This document shows positions 26,334 through 35,063 of a DNA stretch of 64,000 bases, piece by piece; within the stretch, counting starts at the first letter, position 1, and each line of letters begins with the position of its first letter. A model generated the notes under the pieces. That model did not search any database. It worked only from the letters and a program-made list of their open reading frames with translations, and was not told the DNA's origin. Source of the stretch: Streptococcus varani. GTDB taxonomy: Bacteria; Bacillota; Bacilli; Lactobacillales; Streptococcaceae. Where the stretch lies: positions 62,001-126,000 of the forward strand of contig NZ_CTEN01000003.1 of NCBI RefSeq assembly GCF_001375655.1. Direction: 5' to 3'. The position numbers and the translations under genes are program-made.

Positions 26334-27702
26334 CCCTACCTCCTATCTCTGCTCTAACCGCTTCAATCAACCGTGACTGTTGAGCATCCTTGTTTTCCAG
26401 TGCCTTGAGAATTTCCTCGTCAATGGTTCCTTCCGTCACAATGTGCTGGATGACTACCGTCTCCGCTTGTTGCCCTTGTCGCCAGAGACGTGCATTGGTT
26501 TGTTGGTATAGCTCCAAGGACCAAGTCAAACCAAACCATACCAAATGATGTCCACCCTTTTGAAGATTAAGACCGTGGCCTGCACTTGCTGGATGGAGCA
26601 AACCGACTGTGATATTCCCCTTGTTCCACTCACGAATGTCATCCTCCGTTTTGAGAACTGTACTCTTAATCTTTAGTTTTGCCAAGCGTTCCTCAATACG
26701 CTGAAGGTCGTGCTTGAACCAATAAGCAACAAGAACTGGCTCATCGTTGGCGGCTTCAAGAATATCTTCCAAAGCATCCAGCTTTTGGTCATGAAGACTC
26801 ACCACTTCATGGTCATCTGAGTATACAGCACCATTAGCCATCTGCACTAACTTATTTGAAAGGCTAGCCGCATTGGCCGCTGTCACCTCACTATTTTCAA
26901 GGTCAGAAAGGACATACTCTTTCTTGAACTGAATATAGCATGCCTTTTCTTTGTCCGTTAGTTTCACTGATTTCTTGGTTGAAATCAACTCTGGCATCTC
27001 CAAATAATCCATAGCCTTCATGGAAATGGTAATGTCATCAATCTTGTCATAGATTTGGCACTCCGCATAGTCCATTGGGATGTACTCGTAGATAATGTTT
27101 CCATTCCTACGGCCCTCGTCAAAGTACCGACTACGGTATTCTCCAATGAAACGACCTAGACGCTCTCCACCATCAATGACCTTGAACTCCGCAAACAAGT
27201 CCATGAGTCCGTTTGAGCTTGGTGTCCCAGTCAATCCCACTACACGTTTCATGTAGGGACGCATAGCCATAAAGGACTTAAAGCGTTTGGATTGCCAAGA
27301 TTTGAAAGAAGAGAGTTCATCAATGATCACCATGTCCCACTTGAAATAGGGGTTGCACTGTTCCACCAGCCAGGGGAGGTTTTCACGATTGACAATATAG
27401 ATGTCCACATCCTTTTCGAGAGCTGCTTTTCGCTGTTTAGGAGTTCCCACAATCTTAGAATAGCGGAGGTGCTTCAATTCCTCCCATTGCTCAATCTCAT
27501 CACTCCATACCGTATTTGCGACACGAAGGGGTGCAATCACCAAGACCTTGGATACCTCGTAGCGATCAAACATCAGATTGTTGATGGCTGATAGGGTCGT
27601 GGCAGTTTTCCCCATCCCCATGTCTAGGATGACTGCTACATAAGGGGTTCTTATGATGAAGTCCTTGGTGACTTCCTGATAATCATGTAGTTTCAATTGC
27701 AT
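26326..27702 (-). CDS. SNF2-family helicase-like ATPase
   Basis: 458 residues. Motif I DMGMGKT (residues 27-33), motif II IIDELSSFK (about 125-133; DELS in place of DEAH), motif III GLTGTP, and helicase C motifs ending NARLWRQGQ. It is a DNA translocase in the conserved phage module that pairs VRR-NUC, SNF2 and primase genes; it probably supports replication or recombination. It overlaps the VRR-NUC gene by 20 bp; RBS GGAGAAG. Confidence 0.92.
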   Translation of the reverse strand: MQLKLHDYQEVTKDFIIRTPYVAVILDMGMGKTATTLSAINNLMFDRYEVSKVLVIAPLRVANTVWSDEIEQWEELKHLRYSKIVGTPKQRKAALEKDVDIYIVNRENLPWLVEQCNPYFKWDMVIIDELSSFKSWQSKRFKSFMAMRPYMKRVVGLTGTPSSNGLMDLFAEFKVIDGGERLGRFIGEYRSRYFDEGRRNGNIIYEYIPMDYAECQIYDKIDDITISMKAMDYLEMPELISTKKSVKLTDKEKACYIQFKKEYVLSDLENSEVTAANAASLSNKLVQMANGAVYSDDHEVVSLHDQKLDALEDILEAANDEPVLVAYWFKHDLQRIEERLAKLKIKSTVLKTEDDIREWNKGNITVGLLHPASAGHGLNLQKGGHHLVWFGLTWSLELYQQTNARLWRQGQQAETVVIQHIVTEGTIDEEILKALENKDAQQSRLIEAVRAEIGGRDG

Positions 27703-27964
27703 CTAACACTTCTCCAATCTTCTCAACACTATCCAGCACATAAACTTCAAAGCCTAAACTTTCAAACATCTTGTGTCTAGATACCTGTAACTTCCGTGGT
27801 TTTTCATGGGGAGCCTTTACTTCCACCAGACCAAACTTGCCTTTGGGTAAAAATACCAACCTATCTGGCACACCTGCAAAGGAAGGTGATACCCATTTGG
27901 GACAAATCCCACCACGATCTTTAACAGCTTTCACCAATCCTTGTTCAATGTATTTTTCTCTCAT
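27683..27964 (-). CDS. VRR-NUC domain nuclease
   Basis: 93 residues from the ATG at 27964 (CGGAGG upstream); the frame also opens at a TTG at 28036. Single VRR-NUC domain with the PD-(D/E)XK core GVPDRLVFLPKGKFGLVEVKAP, a Holliday-junction or flap-type nuclease. Phage stand-alone versions of this size are common and lie between primase and SNF2 genes, as here. The 72-bp upstream extension shows no domain. Confidence 0.88.
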   Translation of the reverse strand: MREKYIEQGLVKAVKDRGGICPKWVSPSFAGVPDRLVFLPKGKFGLVEVKAPHEKPRKLQVSRHKMFESLGFEVYVLDSVEKIGEVLDAIETT

Positions 27965-28164
27965 CTTGTTTAACCTCCGATTATGTCGCCAGTGAGGGGT
28001 GCACTTTTTTAGGTTGGTGCAAGTCGTGACACTCAATAACTAAACCCTCTCCTTTGTTTCAAGACAGAGTAATAGTGACAACTATGAATGACTTTTGTTT
28101 CTGACTTTCACGACTGTCACCCACTCTCTTTGGTAAGCAAGCCGACTTGCACCGACCATCACCA

Positions 28165-30438
28165 TTAATCCAAGAAATCATCATCAGCTTTCAACTGTAA
28201 ACCTTGAGCAATCATTCCCTTTTTAGTCTTTTTCTTGGTGAACCCAGCATTGGCTAAAGCCGTATAAAAGTCTGTAGTGCTGCGTGTGTACTCATTGACC
28301 TTCACGCAATAGGAACGATAAGCGGAATAGAGTTCTCCTGATTTCTCAGTCAATTGGTCGCCAATCTCACAACAATCACCAAGGAATTGTCCCAGCCAAT
28401 CATTGGCTTCACGATAAGCCGAAACTGAGTCTGATACCACTTGTGGTAAGGTAAGTTTGAAATTTGCTTTGATGGCTTTTTCTGCACCCTCAATAATCCA
28501 AGACATAATGGCTGGTGCTGCTTCATCGTAAAGGTAGTCCGCAAAGTTTTTGATGTCTGACCGATCTGTGATTTTGGCATTAAAAGGAATGACAATCAGA
28601 CGTCGCCAAATCCCATCATCGTTCGCACCTACTTTAGGCAAATGGTTAGTGTAAAGAACCAGCGTGTGAGATGGCACGAAATGGAAAGGTGCTTTATACT
28701 TCTTCTCAGCTAATATTTCATCTGTTGAACAGAGCTGTTTGACCATGGCAGTATTCAGTCGCATCCCTTCGCTCATCTCTGAAGCAATAATAAGACGCTT
28801 TCCCTTAAGCTCCGCCATCTCTGGACTGACATTCCGTCTGACACTCATGGTCAAGGCTTCTGCCGATAGCTTTCCAGAGTAGTTACCAAGAACTCTTGCA
28901 ATGGTATTCCAAAAGGTAGATTTGCCATTTGCCCCGCTTCCATAAGCAATAATCATGTGTTCTTGATAGACTTTTCCAATAGCTGCCATGCCAACAATTT
29001 CTTGGACATAAGTGACGAGCTCATTGTCTCCACAGAAGAAGGTATCTAGAGTCTCCTGCCAGAGTTCTTTTCCTTTATCACTTGGAGAAGCGGTGGTCAT
29101 TTTAGTTAGGTAGTCAGCTGAATCATGGTCTTTAACGCCGGACAATCCTTGTGACAAATCGATAGTGGCCTCAGGGGTATTCAGTAAGAGTTCATTCTTA
29201 TCTAAATCCGACACACTCAAACGAACCATATGCTTGGCCGTTTTAGCGATAGCTGATAGATTTCGGTAGTCACGATATTTCATGACAAATTTATAGAACT
29301 CAAGTGCTTTCTTATATTCTTGATAGGCAACCAGTTGGATTGGTGTCTCAATAGCATTTTCTAGCTTTTTGCCACCTTGTTGTATAATCATTTCAGGAAT
29401 ACCAGATTGCTTAAGTTTTTGAGCAGCATTGTTAAGTTTAGTTACTGCAACTTCCAGTTGCATATCAAGGAACTGATGAATTTGACACATGGCCAATTGC
29501 TCGTCTTCTACCCAGTGCTTACCATCGTAAGCGAGGTAGTCTGTCTCCCTAGTAAAAGCAATCTTGTCGCCGAATTCCCTTGCTAGGAGACCTGCTTCTC
29601 CGATGTCTGAATAATCATCCGGTTGCATCTCTCCACGTTGAAACTCTTCTGGAGACTTATAATCTTTGGAGTTTTTGATGGTTTTGTTATAAAACCGAAC
29701 AGCGCTTCCCCAGATGGTGTCAAGCTCTGCCTTCTCAAGAGGAGGGACACATTTGAGAGATTGTTCATTGAAGCCGTCTCGTGCTTCTTTGGTCACACCC
29801 AGACGTTTGAGGATTTTAGCCGCAAACACTGACATGGTTGAATTACGACTACCTTCAGTAATCGGACCAGTAGGTGGCGTGTAGAAATCTGCATCAAAGT
29901 CTTCCTCGTCTACTTCTTCCAATAAATCCTCATCAATGGTTAACCATGAATCATGCCAAAGGGCTTGTGCAGTTGGATTTCCAAAAAAGAAACGTGCCGC
30001 ATCCTTGGCCTTATCGTCAAAGAAACCATAGCGGTTGACCAGTTCTTCTTTCATCGCAACATAGACATCTTTATCTGTGACTTCATTTATTTGGAAGTAA
30101 ATATGGAATTTTGGTCTAGCTGATTTGTTTCCCTTTTGAACCATATGGTTTCGACTGGTCACCAAAGCAAAGTTGTAATCCGCAAAAATTTCTTTCAGTC
30201 TTTCTTCAGTCATCCACTCTTCTGAATTGTCAGAGTAATCATTGTCAATATCCATAACCAGTACATCTGACTTAATGAAGTTGGTATTGGATCGAGTATT
30301 ATTTAAAAATACCCCAGTCACATGGTCAAACTGTGTATTTAATTGTAGGGTTGTTTCATCCATAATCGTTACTTGATGAGGATAAACTGTTGTCGTTTGA
30401 ACACCAGTTTGTCCAGAGTGAGATAAGGTAAATTGCAT
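28165..30438 (-). CDS. Primase-polymerase / D5-type SF3 helicase
   Basis: 757 residues from the ATG at 30438 (TTGGAGG upstream); an in-frame ATG at 30504 lies inside the leader element and is rejected. The N-terminus is an archaeo-eukaryotic-type primase with DID catalytic acids in VLVMDIDNDYSD and KFHIYFQ. The middle has D5_N features. The SF3 helicase has Walker A GSGANGKSTFWN (about residue 495), then ELKGKRLIIASE and LYTNHLPKV. It initiates phage DNA replication. It is the first gene of the minus-strand early operon, downstream of bipartite element copy A. Confidence 0.93.
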   Translation of the reverse strand: MQFTLSHSGQTGVQTTTVYPHQVTIMDETTLQLNTQFDHVTGVFLNNTRSNTNFIKSDVLVMDIDNDYSDNSEEWMTEERLKEIFADYNFALVTSRNHMVQKGNKSARPKFHIYFQINEVTDKDVYVAMKEELVNRYGFFDDKAKDAARFFFGNPTAQALWHDSWLTIDEDLLEEVDEEDFDADFYTPPTGPITEGSRNSTMSVFAAKILKRLGVTKEARDGFNEQSLKCVPPLEKAELDTIWGSAVRFYNKTIKNSKDYKSPEEFQRGEMQPDDYSDIGEAGLLAREFGDKIAFTRETDYLAYDGKHWVEDEQLAMCQIHQFLDMQLEVAVTKLNNAAQKLKQSGIPEMIIQQGGKKLENAIETPIQLVAYQEYKKALEFYKFVMKYRDYRNLSAIAKTAKHMVRLSVSDLDKNELLLNTPEATIDLSQGLSGVKDHDSADYLTKMTTASPSDKGKELWQETLDTFFCGDNELVTYVQEIVGMAAIGKVYQEHMIIAYGSGANGKSTFWNTIARVLGNYSGKLSAEALTMSVRRNVSPEMAELKGKRLIIASEMSEGMRLNTAMVKQLCSTDEILAEKKYKAPFHFVPSHTLVLYTNHLPKVGANDDGIWRRLIVIPFNAKITDRSDIKNFADYLYDEAAPAIMSWIIEGAEKAIKANFKLTLPQVVSDSVSAYREANDWLGQFLGDCCEIGDQLTEKSGELYSAYRSYCVKVNEYTRSTTDFYTALANAGFTKKKTKKGMIAQGLQLKADDDFLD

Positions 30439-30481
30439 TGAGCTTTTCCTCCAATAATAGTTTTTAACGAGGAATTTGATT

Positions 30482-30521
30482 CCTCCTATCTTACTAGGTA
30501 TCATTCAGATGGATTTTTCCG
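30482..30521 (-). promoter_or_regulatory. Bipartite element copy A, before the primase gene
   Basis: Minus-strand CGGAAAA (start 30521) and TACCTAGTAAGATAGGAGG (30500 to 30482), 21 nt from start to start. The second part can form a small hairpin CCTA...TAGG adjoining GGAGG. A spacer of about 40 nt follows, then the primase RBS. Likely promoter or operator for early transcription. Confidence 0.65.
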
Positions 30522-30540
30522 CTTTTCGAACAAAAAAATT

Positions 30541-30590
30541 TCAAAAAAAAATAATCTTCCTTTATATGCACACAAGGAAGATTTTTTCAT
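30541..30590. terminator. Bidirectional hairpin in the centre of the divergent region
   Basis: AATCTTCCT pairs with AGGAAGATT across a 13-nt loop, with an A-run on one side and a T-run on the other, so it can terminate in both directions. It insulates the two divergent early operons. The 314-bp gap 30439-30752 holds this hairpin and three bipartite elements, but no gene. Confidence 0.65.
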
Positions 30591-30623
30591 TTCTAAAAAA
30601 GTTAAAGTTTTTTTCTCAAAAAG

Positions 30624-30663
30624 CGGAAAATTTGCTTCAAACAGTACCTAGATAGGTGTAAGG
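30624..30663 (+). promoter_or_regulatory. Bipartite element copy B
   Basis: Plus-strand CGGAAAA (30624) and TACCTAGATAGG (30645), 21 nt from start to start. The second half lacks the GTAA loop and the GGAGG of the others. First of two tandem copies ahead of the plus-strand operon. Confidence 0.55.
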
Positions 30664-30705
30664 TGAAGAATTTCTCCAGTTTTCAAAATAATATTTTTGA
30701 AAAAC

Positions 30706-30745
30706 CGGAATTTCAACCGAAAACCTTACCTAGAAAGATAGGAGG
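30706..30745 (+). promoter_or_regulatory. Bipartite element copy C
   Basis: Plus-strand CGGAATT (30706) and TACCTAGAAAGATAGGAGG (30727-30745), again 21 nt from start to start. Its GGAGG is the RBS of the 44-residue ORF that begins 8 bp later. Arms A and C form an imperfect inverted pair (18 of 19 bases). Confidence 0.6.
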
Positions 30746-30752
30746 TCACAAC

Positions 30753-30887
30753 ATGACTAAGGAAACCATAATGGAATACGAGGATGACTTAGTGGATACC
30801 TTAACCGCCATCAGCATCATCTCAAAGCAACTAGTTCGCAAGATAAAGGAGGAAGAAATCAATGAGCAAAATGAAACAACTAATTGA
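30753..30887 (+). CDS. Small acidic/helical early protein
   Basis: 44 residues starting MTKETIMEYEDDLVDTLTA, helical and charged. The ATG has AGGAGG 8 nt upstream; a GTG at 30663 in the same frame would add 30 residues but lacks an RBS. First gene of the plus-strand replication operon and overlaps the next one. No family recognised; small size and early position would suit a regulator. Confidence 0.65.
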   Translation: MTKETIMEYEDDLVDTLTAISIISKQLVRKIKEEEINEQNETTN

Positions 30888-31182
30888 TCTCATCAATGAG
30901 ATGGAATCAACTGCCAACTATTACCTTCGTTTAGTAGATGAGTTCAAGAAACTTCTCTCTACTGAGGAAGAAGCAACATCTGAAACGGTTGAAACGAAGA
31001 CTGAACCACCAAAAGAACTCAAGCTGGAAGATGTTCGAGCTGTCCTTGCGACCAAAGCCAAAGATGGTTACAAGAATGAAGTTCGTGCTCTTCTCAATAA
31101 ATACGGAGCAGAGTCCCTTTCAGCCTTAGCAACTGAGCACTACGCAGCTGTCCTTGAAGAAGCTGGAGGAATTGGACAATGA
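30862..31182 (+). CDS. Early phage protein with helical C-terminal domain
   Basis: 106 residues. A coiled-coil start, an acidic linker and a C-terminal domain (LEDVRAVLATKAKDGYKNEVRALLNKYGAESLSALATEHYAAVLEEA) that recurs in Firmicute phages beside DUF2800, sometimes labelled Rrp5-like. RBS AAGGAGG. It overlaps the DUF2800 gene by 4 bp. Possibly an ssDNA-associated accessory; function unknown. Confidence 0.72.
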   Translation: MSKMKQLIDLINEMESTANYYLRLVDEFKKLLSTEEEATSETVETKTEPPKELKLEDVRAVLATKAKDGYKNEVRALLNKYGAESLSALATEHYAAVLEEAGGIGQ

Positions 31183-32300
31183 CAAAACACGCAGTCCTCT
31201 CTGCTTCAGCCTCTCACCGCTGGCTCAACTGTCCTCCTTCTTCTCGACTGACCGAGAACATGCCTGATGTGACCTCAGAGTTTGCGCTTGAGGGAACTGA
31301 TGCTCATGAACTTTGTGCCTATCTTGTCGAGAAAGCATTGGGGATAAAAGCCAGAGACCCAACTGAAAGTCTAACTTACTACAACGAAGAGATGCAAACC
31401 TGTGCTGAGGAGTACCGCAACTACGTCATGAAGCAGGTTGAGAAAGCCAAAGTCTACTCTCGAGACCCAACAGTTCTGGTCGAACAGCGACTGGACTTCT
31501 CCAAATGGGTACCTGAAGGTTGCGGAACTGGAGACTGCCTGATTGTGGCTGATGGTCTACTTCAAGTTATCGACTACAAGCACGGACTGGGAGTTTTGGT
31601 TGATGCAGACCACAACCCTCAAATGATGTGCTATGCCTTAGGTAGCCTTGAGATGTTCGATGGACTGTACGACTTTGATAAGATTACCATGACCATCTTT
31701 CAACCACGAAAGAACAACATTTCCACCTTTGAAATGGATAAGTCTGAACTGCTTGAATGGGCGGAAAACGAACTCTCACCCAAAGCAGCACTCGCCTTTA
31801 AGGGAGAGGGGGAGATAACCTCTGGTAAACACTGTCAGTTCTGCAAGCTCAAGAATGTTTGTCGCAAACGTGCGGAGAATAATTTGGCACTCGCCAAGAT
31901 GGAGTTTGCGGATCCAGCTACCCTTGATTACGCAGATATTGCAGAGATACTGCCTAAGTTAGACTTACTGATTTCATGGGCAAATGATGTCAAAGCGTAC
32001 GCTCTTCAAAAAGCAACTGAAGGAAATAAAATCCCAGGCTATAAACTGGTAGAGGGGCGTTCGGTTCGTAAGTTTTCAGACGAAGTAGCCGTCAGTCAAG
32101 CGGTGATGGAAGCAGGCTTTGACCCTTACGAGAAGAAACTCTTGACTATCACTGCCATGACCAAACTCCTTGGCAAGAAAACCTTTAATGACCTACTTGG
32201 TGGTCTGATTATCAAACCAAGCGGTAAACCAACACTCGTTCCTCTTGACGATAGTCGTCAAGAGATGACCCTAGCAACAAATGAATTTAAAGAGGATTAA
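31179..32300 (+). CDS. DUF2800 Cas4-like PD-(D/E)XK exonuclease
   Basis: 373 residues. RecB/Cas4 nuclease core: LEGTDAHELCAYLVE, then VIDYKHGLG (D-x-K catalytic site) and NPQMMCYALG. Cysteines in LNCPPS near the N-terminus and CQFCKLKNVC in the C-terminal third are arranged as in the iron-sulfur-binding Cas4/AddB nucleases. It probably processes DNA ends in phage recombination and is a partner of the DUF2815 ssDNA-binding protein and polymerase. RBS GGAGG with ATGA overlap upstream. Confidence 0.88.
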   Translation: MTKHAVLSASASHRWLNCPPSSRLTENMPDVTSEFALEGTDAHELCAYLVEKALGIKARDPTESLTYYNEEMQTCAEEYRNYVMKQVEKAKVYSRDPTVLVEQRLDFSKWVPEGCGTGDCLIVADGLLQVIDYKHGLGVLVDADHNPQMMCYALGSLEMFDGLYDFDKITMTIFQPRKNNISTFEMDKSELLEWAENELSPKAALAFKGEGEITSGKHCQFCKLKNVCRKRAENNLALAKMEFADPATLDYADIAEILPKLDLLISWANDVKAYALQKATEGNKIPGYKLVEGRSVRKFSDEVAVSQAVMEAGFDPYEKKLLTITAMTKLLGKKTFNDLLGGLIIKPSGKPTLVPLDDSRQEMTLATNEFKED

Positions 32301-32304
32301 ACTG

Positions 32305-32868
32305 ATGACAATGAAAGCAAACACAACAAAAGTAATTACTGGTAAAAACACACGCTTCAGCTACCTGAACGCTAATGAACCTAAATCCATCAATGGCAGC
32401 CTACCTAAGTACAGCGTCTCCCTCATCATTCCAAAAGATGATGTGGAAACTATTGATAAAATCAAGGCAGCTATTGAGTTAGCCTATAAGGAAGGTGAGT
32501 CCAAACTCAAAGGGAATGGAAAAACAGTACCAGCACTTTCTCTCCTTAAAACACCACTGCGTGACGGTGACCTAGAACGTCCAGATGATGAAGCCTATCA
32601 AAACGCCTATTTTGTGAACGCCAACTCACCACATAAACCAGGAGTGGTGGATGGTAATCGCCAAGAGATTATCGATACTTCTGAACTCTACTCAGGTATC
32701 TACGGGCGTGCCTCCATCACTTTCTACGCTTTTAACTCAAATGGGAATAAAGGAATCGCCTGTGGACTTAACAACCTGCAAAAACTCCGTGACGGAGAAC
32801 CACTTGGTGGTCGTACTCGTGCTGAAGATGATTTTGCGACTGAAGACGATGATGATTTTTTGAACTAA
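32305..32868 (+). CDS. Enc34-type ssDNA-binding protein (DUF2815)
   Basis: 187 residues from the ATG at 32305 (AGAGGATTAA upstream). Contains TRFSYLNANEPKSINGSLPKYSVSLIIPKDD and YGRASITFYAFNSNGNKGIACGLNNLQKL, the DUF2815/Enc34 OB-fold signature, with an acidic C-terminal tail (EDDFATEDDDDFLN) like those by which SSBs recruit partners. It coats single strands during replication and probably works with the DUF2800 nuclease upstream and the polymerase downstream. Confidence 0.9.
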   Translation: MTMKANTTKVITGKNTRFSYLNANEPKSINGSLPKYSVSLIIPKDDVETIDKIKAAIELAYKEGESKLKGNGKTVPALSLLKTPLRDGDLERPDDEAYQNAYFVNANSPHKPGVVDGNRQEIIDTSELYSGIYGRASITFYAFNSNGNKGIACGLNNLQKLRDGEPLGGRTRAEDDFATEDDDDFLN

Positions 32869-32886
32869 GGAAAGGAAAGGAAATAA

Positions 32887-33057
32887 ATGACTATGATTGA
32901 AACAATTTTATTCTACATTTTATGGGGAGTGCTTCTTTCTTGGGGACTTTACCTCAACTACATGATTATACGTGATGACATCCGCAGAGAAAAAGAGTGT
33001 AAAGCGGAGAAAAAACGCGAAAAAGAAAACACAACACCGCTACGACGTAGCCGATAA
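32887..33057 (+). CDS. Small single-pass membrane protein
   Basis: 56 residues: TILFYILWGVLLSWGLYLNYMI forms one transmembrane helix, followed by a very basic tail (IRREKECKAEKKREKE...). AAGGAAAGGAAATAA precedes the ATG. It fills the gap between ssDNA-binding and polymerase genes in the same operon. Role unknown. Confidence 0.65.
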   Translation: MTMIETILFYILWGVLLSWGLYLNYMIIRDDIRREKECKAEKKREKENTTPLRRSR

Positions 33058-33064
33058 TAGACTG

Positions 33065-33089
33065 GGTGGCAGCACTCCTGCCACCTTTT
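33065..33089 (+). promoter_or_regulatory. Hairpin / possible attenuator before the polymerase gene
   Basis: Perfect 8-bp stem GGTGGCAG (33065-33072) with CTGCCACC (33078-33085), 5-nt loop, then TTTTA. The polymerase RBS follows at once. It is a weak terminator or an RNA stabiliser that could lower polymerase expression relative to the upstream genes. Confidence 0.55.
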
Positions 33090-33104
33090 ATGAAAGGACA
33101 AGAA

Positions 33105-35060
33105 ATGACAATAAAAGAACTATCCGTGGATTTGGAAACCTACTGCGAGGTGGACTTAAGAAAATCTGGTGTCTACCGCTATGCGGAGGATGATTCTTTT
33201 GAAATCCTTCTCCTTGCCGTATCAATCGACAATGGTCCTGTAACTGTTTATGACTTAACCAAAGAGGAACTGCCCATCGAGATTATTCAAGCCTTAGTCG
33301 ATGACACTGTTACCAAGTGGGCATTCAACGCCTCTTTTGAACGTGTTTGTCTCTCCAATTGGCTGAAGAAACATCACTCTGAATTATTGTCTGATGGATT
33401 TCTCTCCCCTACTTCATGGCGATGTAGCATGATTTGGTCAGCCTATCTTGGACTCCCACTCTCTCTTGAAGGAGTTGGAGCTGTCCTAAAACTCAAAGAC
33501 CAAAAACTAACTGAAGGGAAAGACTTGATTCGCTACTTCTGCTTACCTTGTAAATCAACAAAAGTCAATGGTGGACGCACTCGGAATCTCCCCAATCATG
33601 CGCCTGACAAGTGGGCTATCTTTATCGACTACAACAAGCGTGACGTTGAAGTGGAATTGGCTATTAAAGAACGGCTGAAGAACTTCCCTGTTCCAGACTT
33701 TGTTTGGGAAGAATACCACCAGGATCAAATCATCAATGACCAAGGAATTGGTATTGATATCAATTTTGTCAAAGCAGCAATTGTCATTGATACAGAAAGT
33801 AAAGCCAAAATCCAAGAGGAATTGAAAGAACTCACTGGACTTGAAAATCCCAACTCAGTCCTTCAGATGGTTGGTTGGCTACGAGAACATGGAGTAACTA
33901 CTGATTCTCTTAATAAGAAAGCTGTCAAAGAACTCCTCAAAACGGTTGATGATAAGACTGCTCAAGTTCTCAAACTCCGTCAGAAAGCCGCCAAATCCAG
34001 CGTTTCCAAATACAACGCCATGATGAACTGTGTCTGTAAGGACTGTAGAGCCAGAGGGATGTTTCAATTCTATGGAGCAAATCGAACTGGGCGATGGGCT
34101 GGTCGTCTAGTACAACTTCAAAACCTCCCACAGAACCATCTAGCTGACCTCAAGGAGGCCAGAGAATTATTCAAAATGGGTGACTTAGAAGTCACTGAAC
34201 TCCTTTACGATACACAGGACACCTTATCCCAACTTATCCGCACTGCTTTTGTACCAAATCAAGGGAAAAAGTTCATTGTCTGTGATTTCTCTGCCATCGA
34301 AGCACGTGTCTTATTCCATCTTGCAGGAGAGAAATGGCGAAGCAAGGTCTTTGAACAAGGCAAGGACATCTACTGCATGTCTGCCTCTCAGATGTTTGGA
34401 GTAACTGTTGAGAAACATGGAGTCAATTCACACCTAAGACAGAAAGGGAAATTAACCGAGCTTGGATGTGGCTATGGCGGATCAGTAGGTGCACTTAAAG
34501 CTATGGGCGCTATTGACATGGGACTAAAAGAAGATGAGTTACAGCCTCTTGTAGATTCTTGGCGACAAGCCAACCCCAATATTGTACTTTTCTGGTGGGA
34601 CCTGGATAGGGCTGTGAAGACTGCCGTCAAGAAGCTAAGTCAAACTGAAATTCATGGGATTCAATTTGAAGCTACTAAAGGGATGTTATTTATCACTCTT
34701 CCTTCTGGAAGAAAACTAGCCTATGTCAAACCCAAAATGGGAGAGAACCAATTTGGTGGGGAGTCTGTCACCTATGAAGGGACTAATGCTGCCAAATGTT
34801 GGGAAAGACTTGAGAGCTACGGTCCAAAGTTTGTCGAGAATATCGTCCAAGCCATTAGCCGAGACATTCTTGCCTACTCTATGAATCAATTGAAAGAGTT
34901 CAAGATTGTCGGTCATGTTCATGATGAAGTCATCATTGAGTGCGACCAAGACCAAAGTCTGGAAGAAATTGCCTCCTTAATGGGAATTGCCCCAAACTGG
35001 ATTCCTGACATCAATCTTCGAGCAGATGGATACGAATGCCTCTTCTATCAAAAAGACTAA
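33105..35060 (+). CDS. Phage DNA polymerase, family A
   Basis: 651 residues from the ATG at 33105 (AAAGGACAAG upstream). Exonuclease motif VDLETYCE near residue 8, motif A DFSAIEARVL, motif B RQKGKLTELGCGYGG and motif C HVHDEVIIE are intact, so proofreading and synthesis should both be present. It replicates the phage genome with the primase encoded on the other strand. Together with the DUF2800 and DUF2815 genes it makes the module common in Firmicute temperate phages. Confidence 0.93.
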   Translation: MTIKELSVDLETYCEVDLRKSGVYRYAEDDSFEILLLAVSIDNGPVTVYDLTKEELPIEIIQALVDDTVTKWAFNASFERVCLSNWLKKHHSELLSDGFLSPTSWRCSMIWSAYLGLPLSLEGVGAVLKLKDQKLTEGKDLIRYFCLPCKSTKVNGGRTRNLPNHAPDKWAIFIDYNKRDVEVELAIKERLKNFPVPDFVWEEYHQDQIINDQGIGIDINFVKAAIVIDTESKAKIQEELKELTGLENPNSVLQMVGWLREHGVTTDSLNKKAVKELLKTVDDKTAQVLKLRQKAAKSSVSKYNAMMNCVCKDCRARGMFQFYGANRTGRWAGRLVQLQNLPQNHLADLKEARELFKMGDLEVTELLYDTQDTLSQLIRTAFVPNQGKKFIVCDFSAIEARVLFHLAGEKWRSKVFEQGKDIYCMSASQMFGVTVEKHGVNSHLRQKGKLTELGCGYGGSVGALKAMGAIDMGLKEDELQPLVDSWRQANPNIVLFWWDLDRAVKTAVKKLSQTEIHGIQFEATKGMLFITLPSGRKLAYVKPKMGENQFGGESVTYEGTNAAKCWERLESYGPKFVENIVQAISRDILAYSMNQLKEFKIVGHVHDEVIIECDQDQSLEEIASLMGIAPNWIPDINLRADGYECLFYQKD

Positions 35061-35063
35061 TCG

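Noticed and set aside
30482-30745. Invertible promoter switch flanked by inverted repeats
   Set aside because: The outer arms match 18 of 19 bases, but both also contain functional RBS-like GGAGG and the same element occurs as direct tandem copies and once at 1.3 kb, so a regulatory motif explains them better.
32651-32863. Alternative 70-codon frame inside DUF2815
   Set aside because: Overlaps a well-supported gene in another frame and has no RBS.
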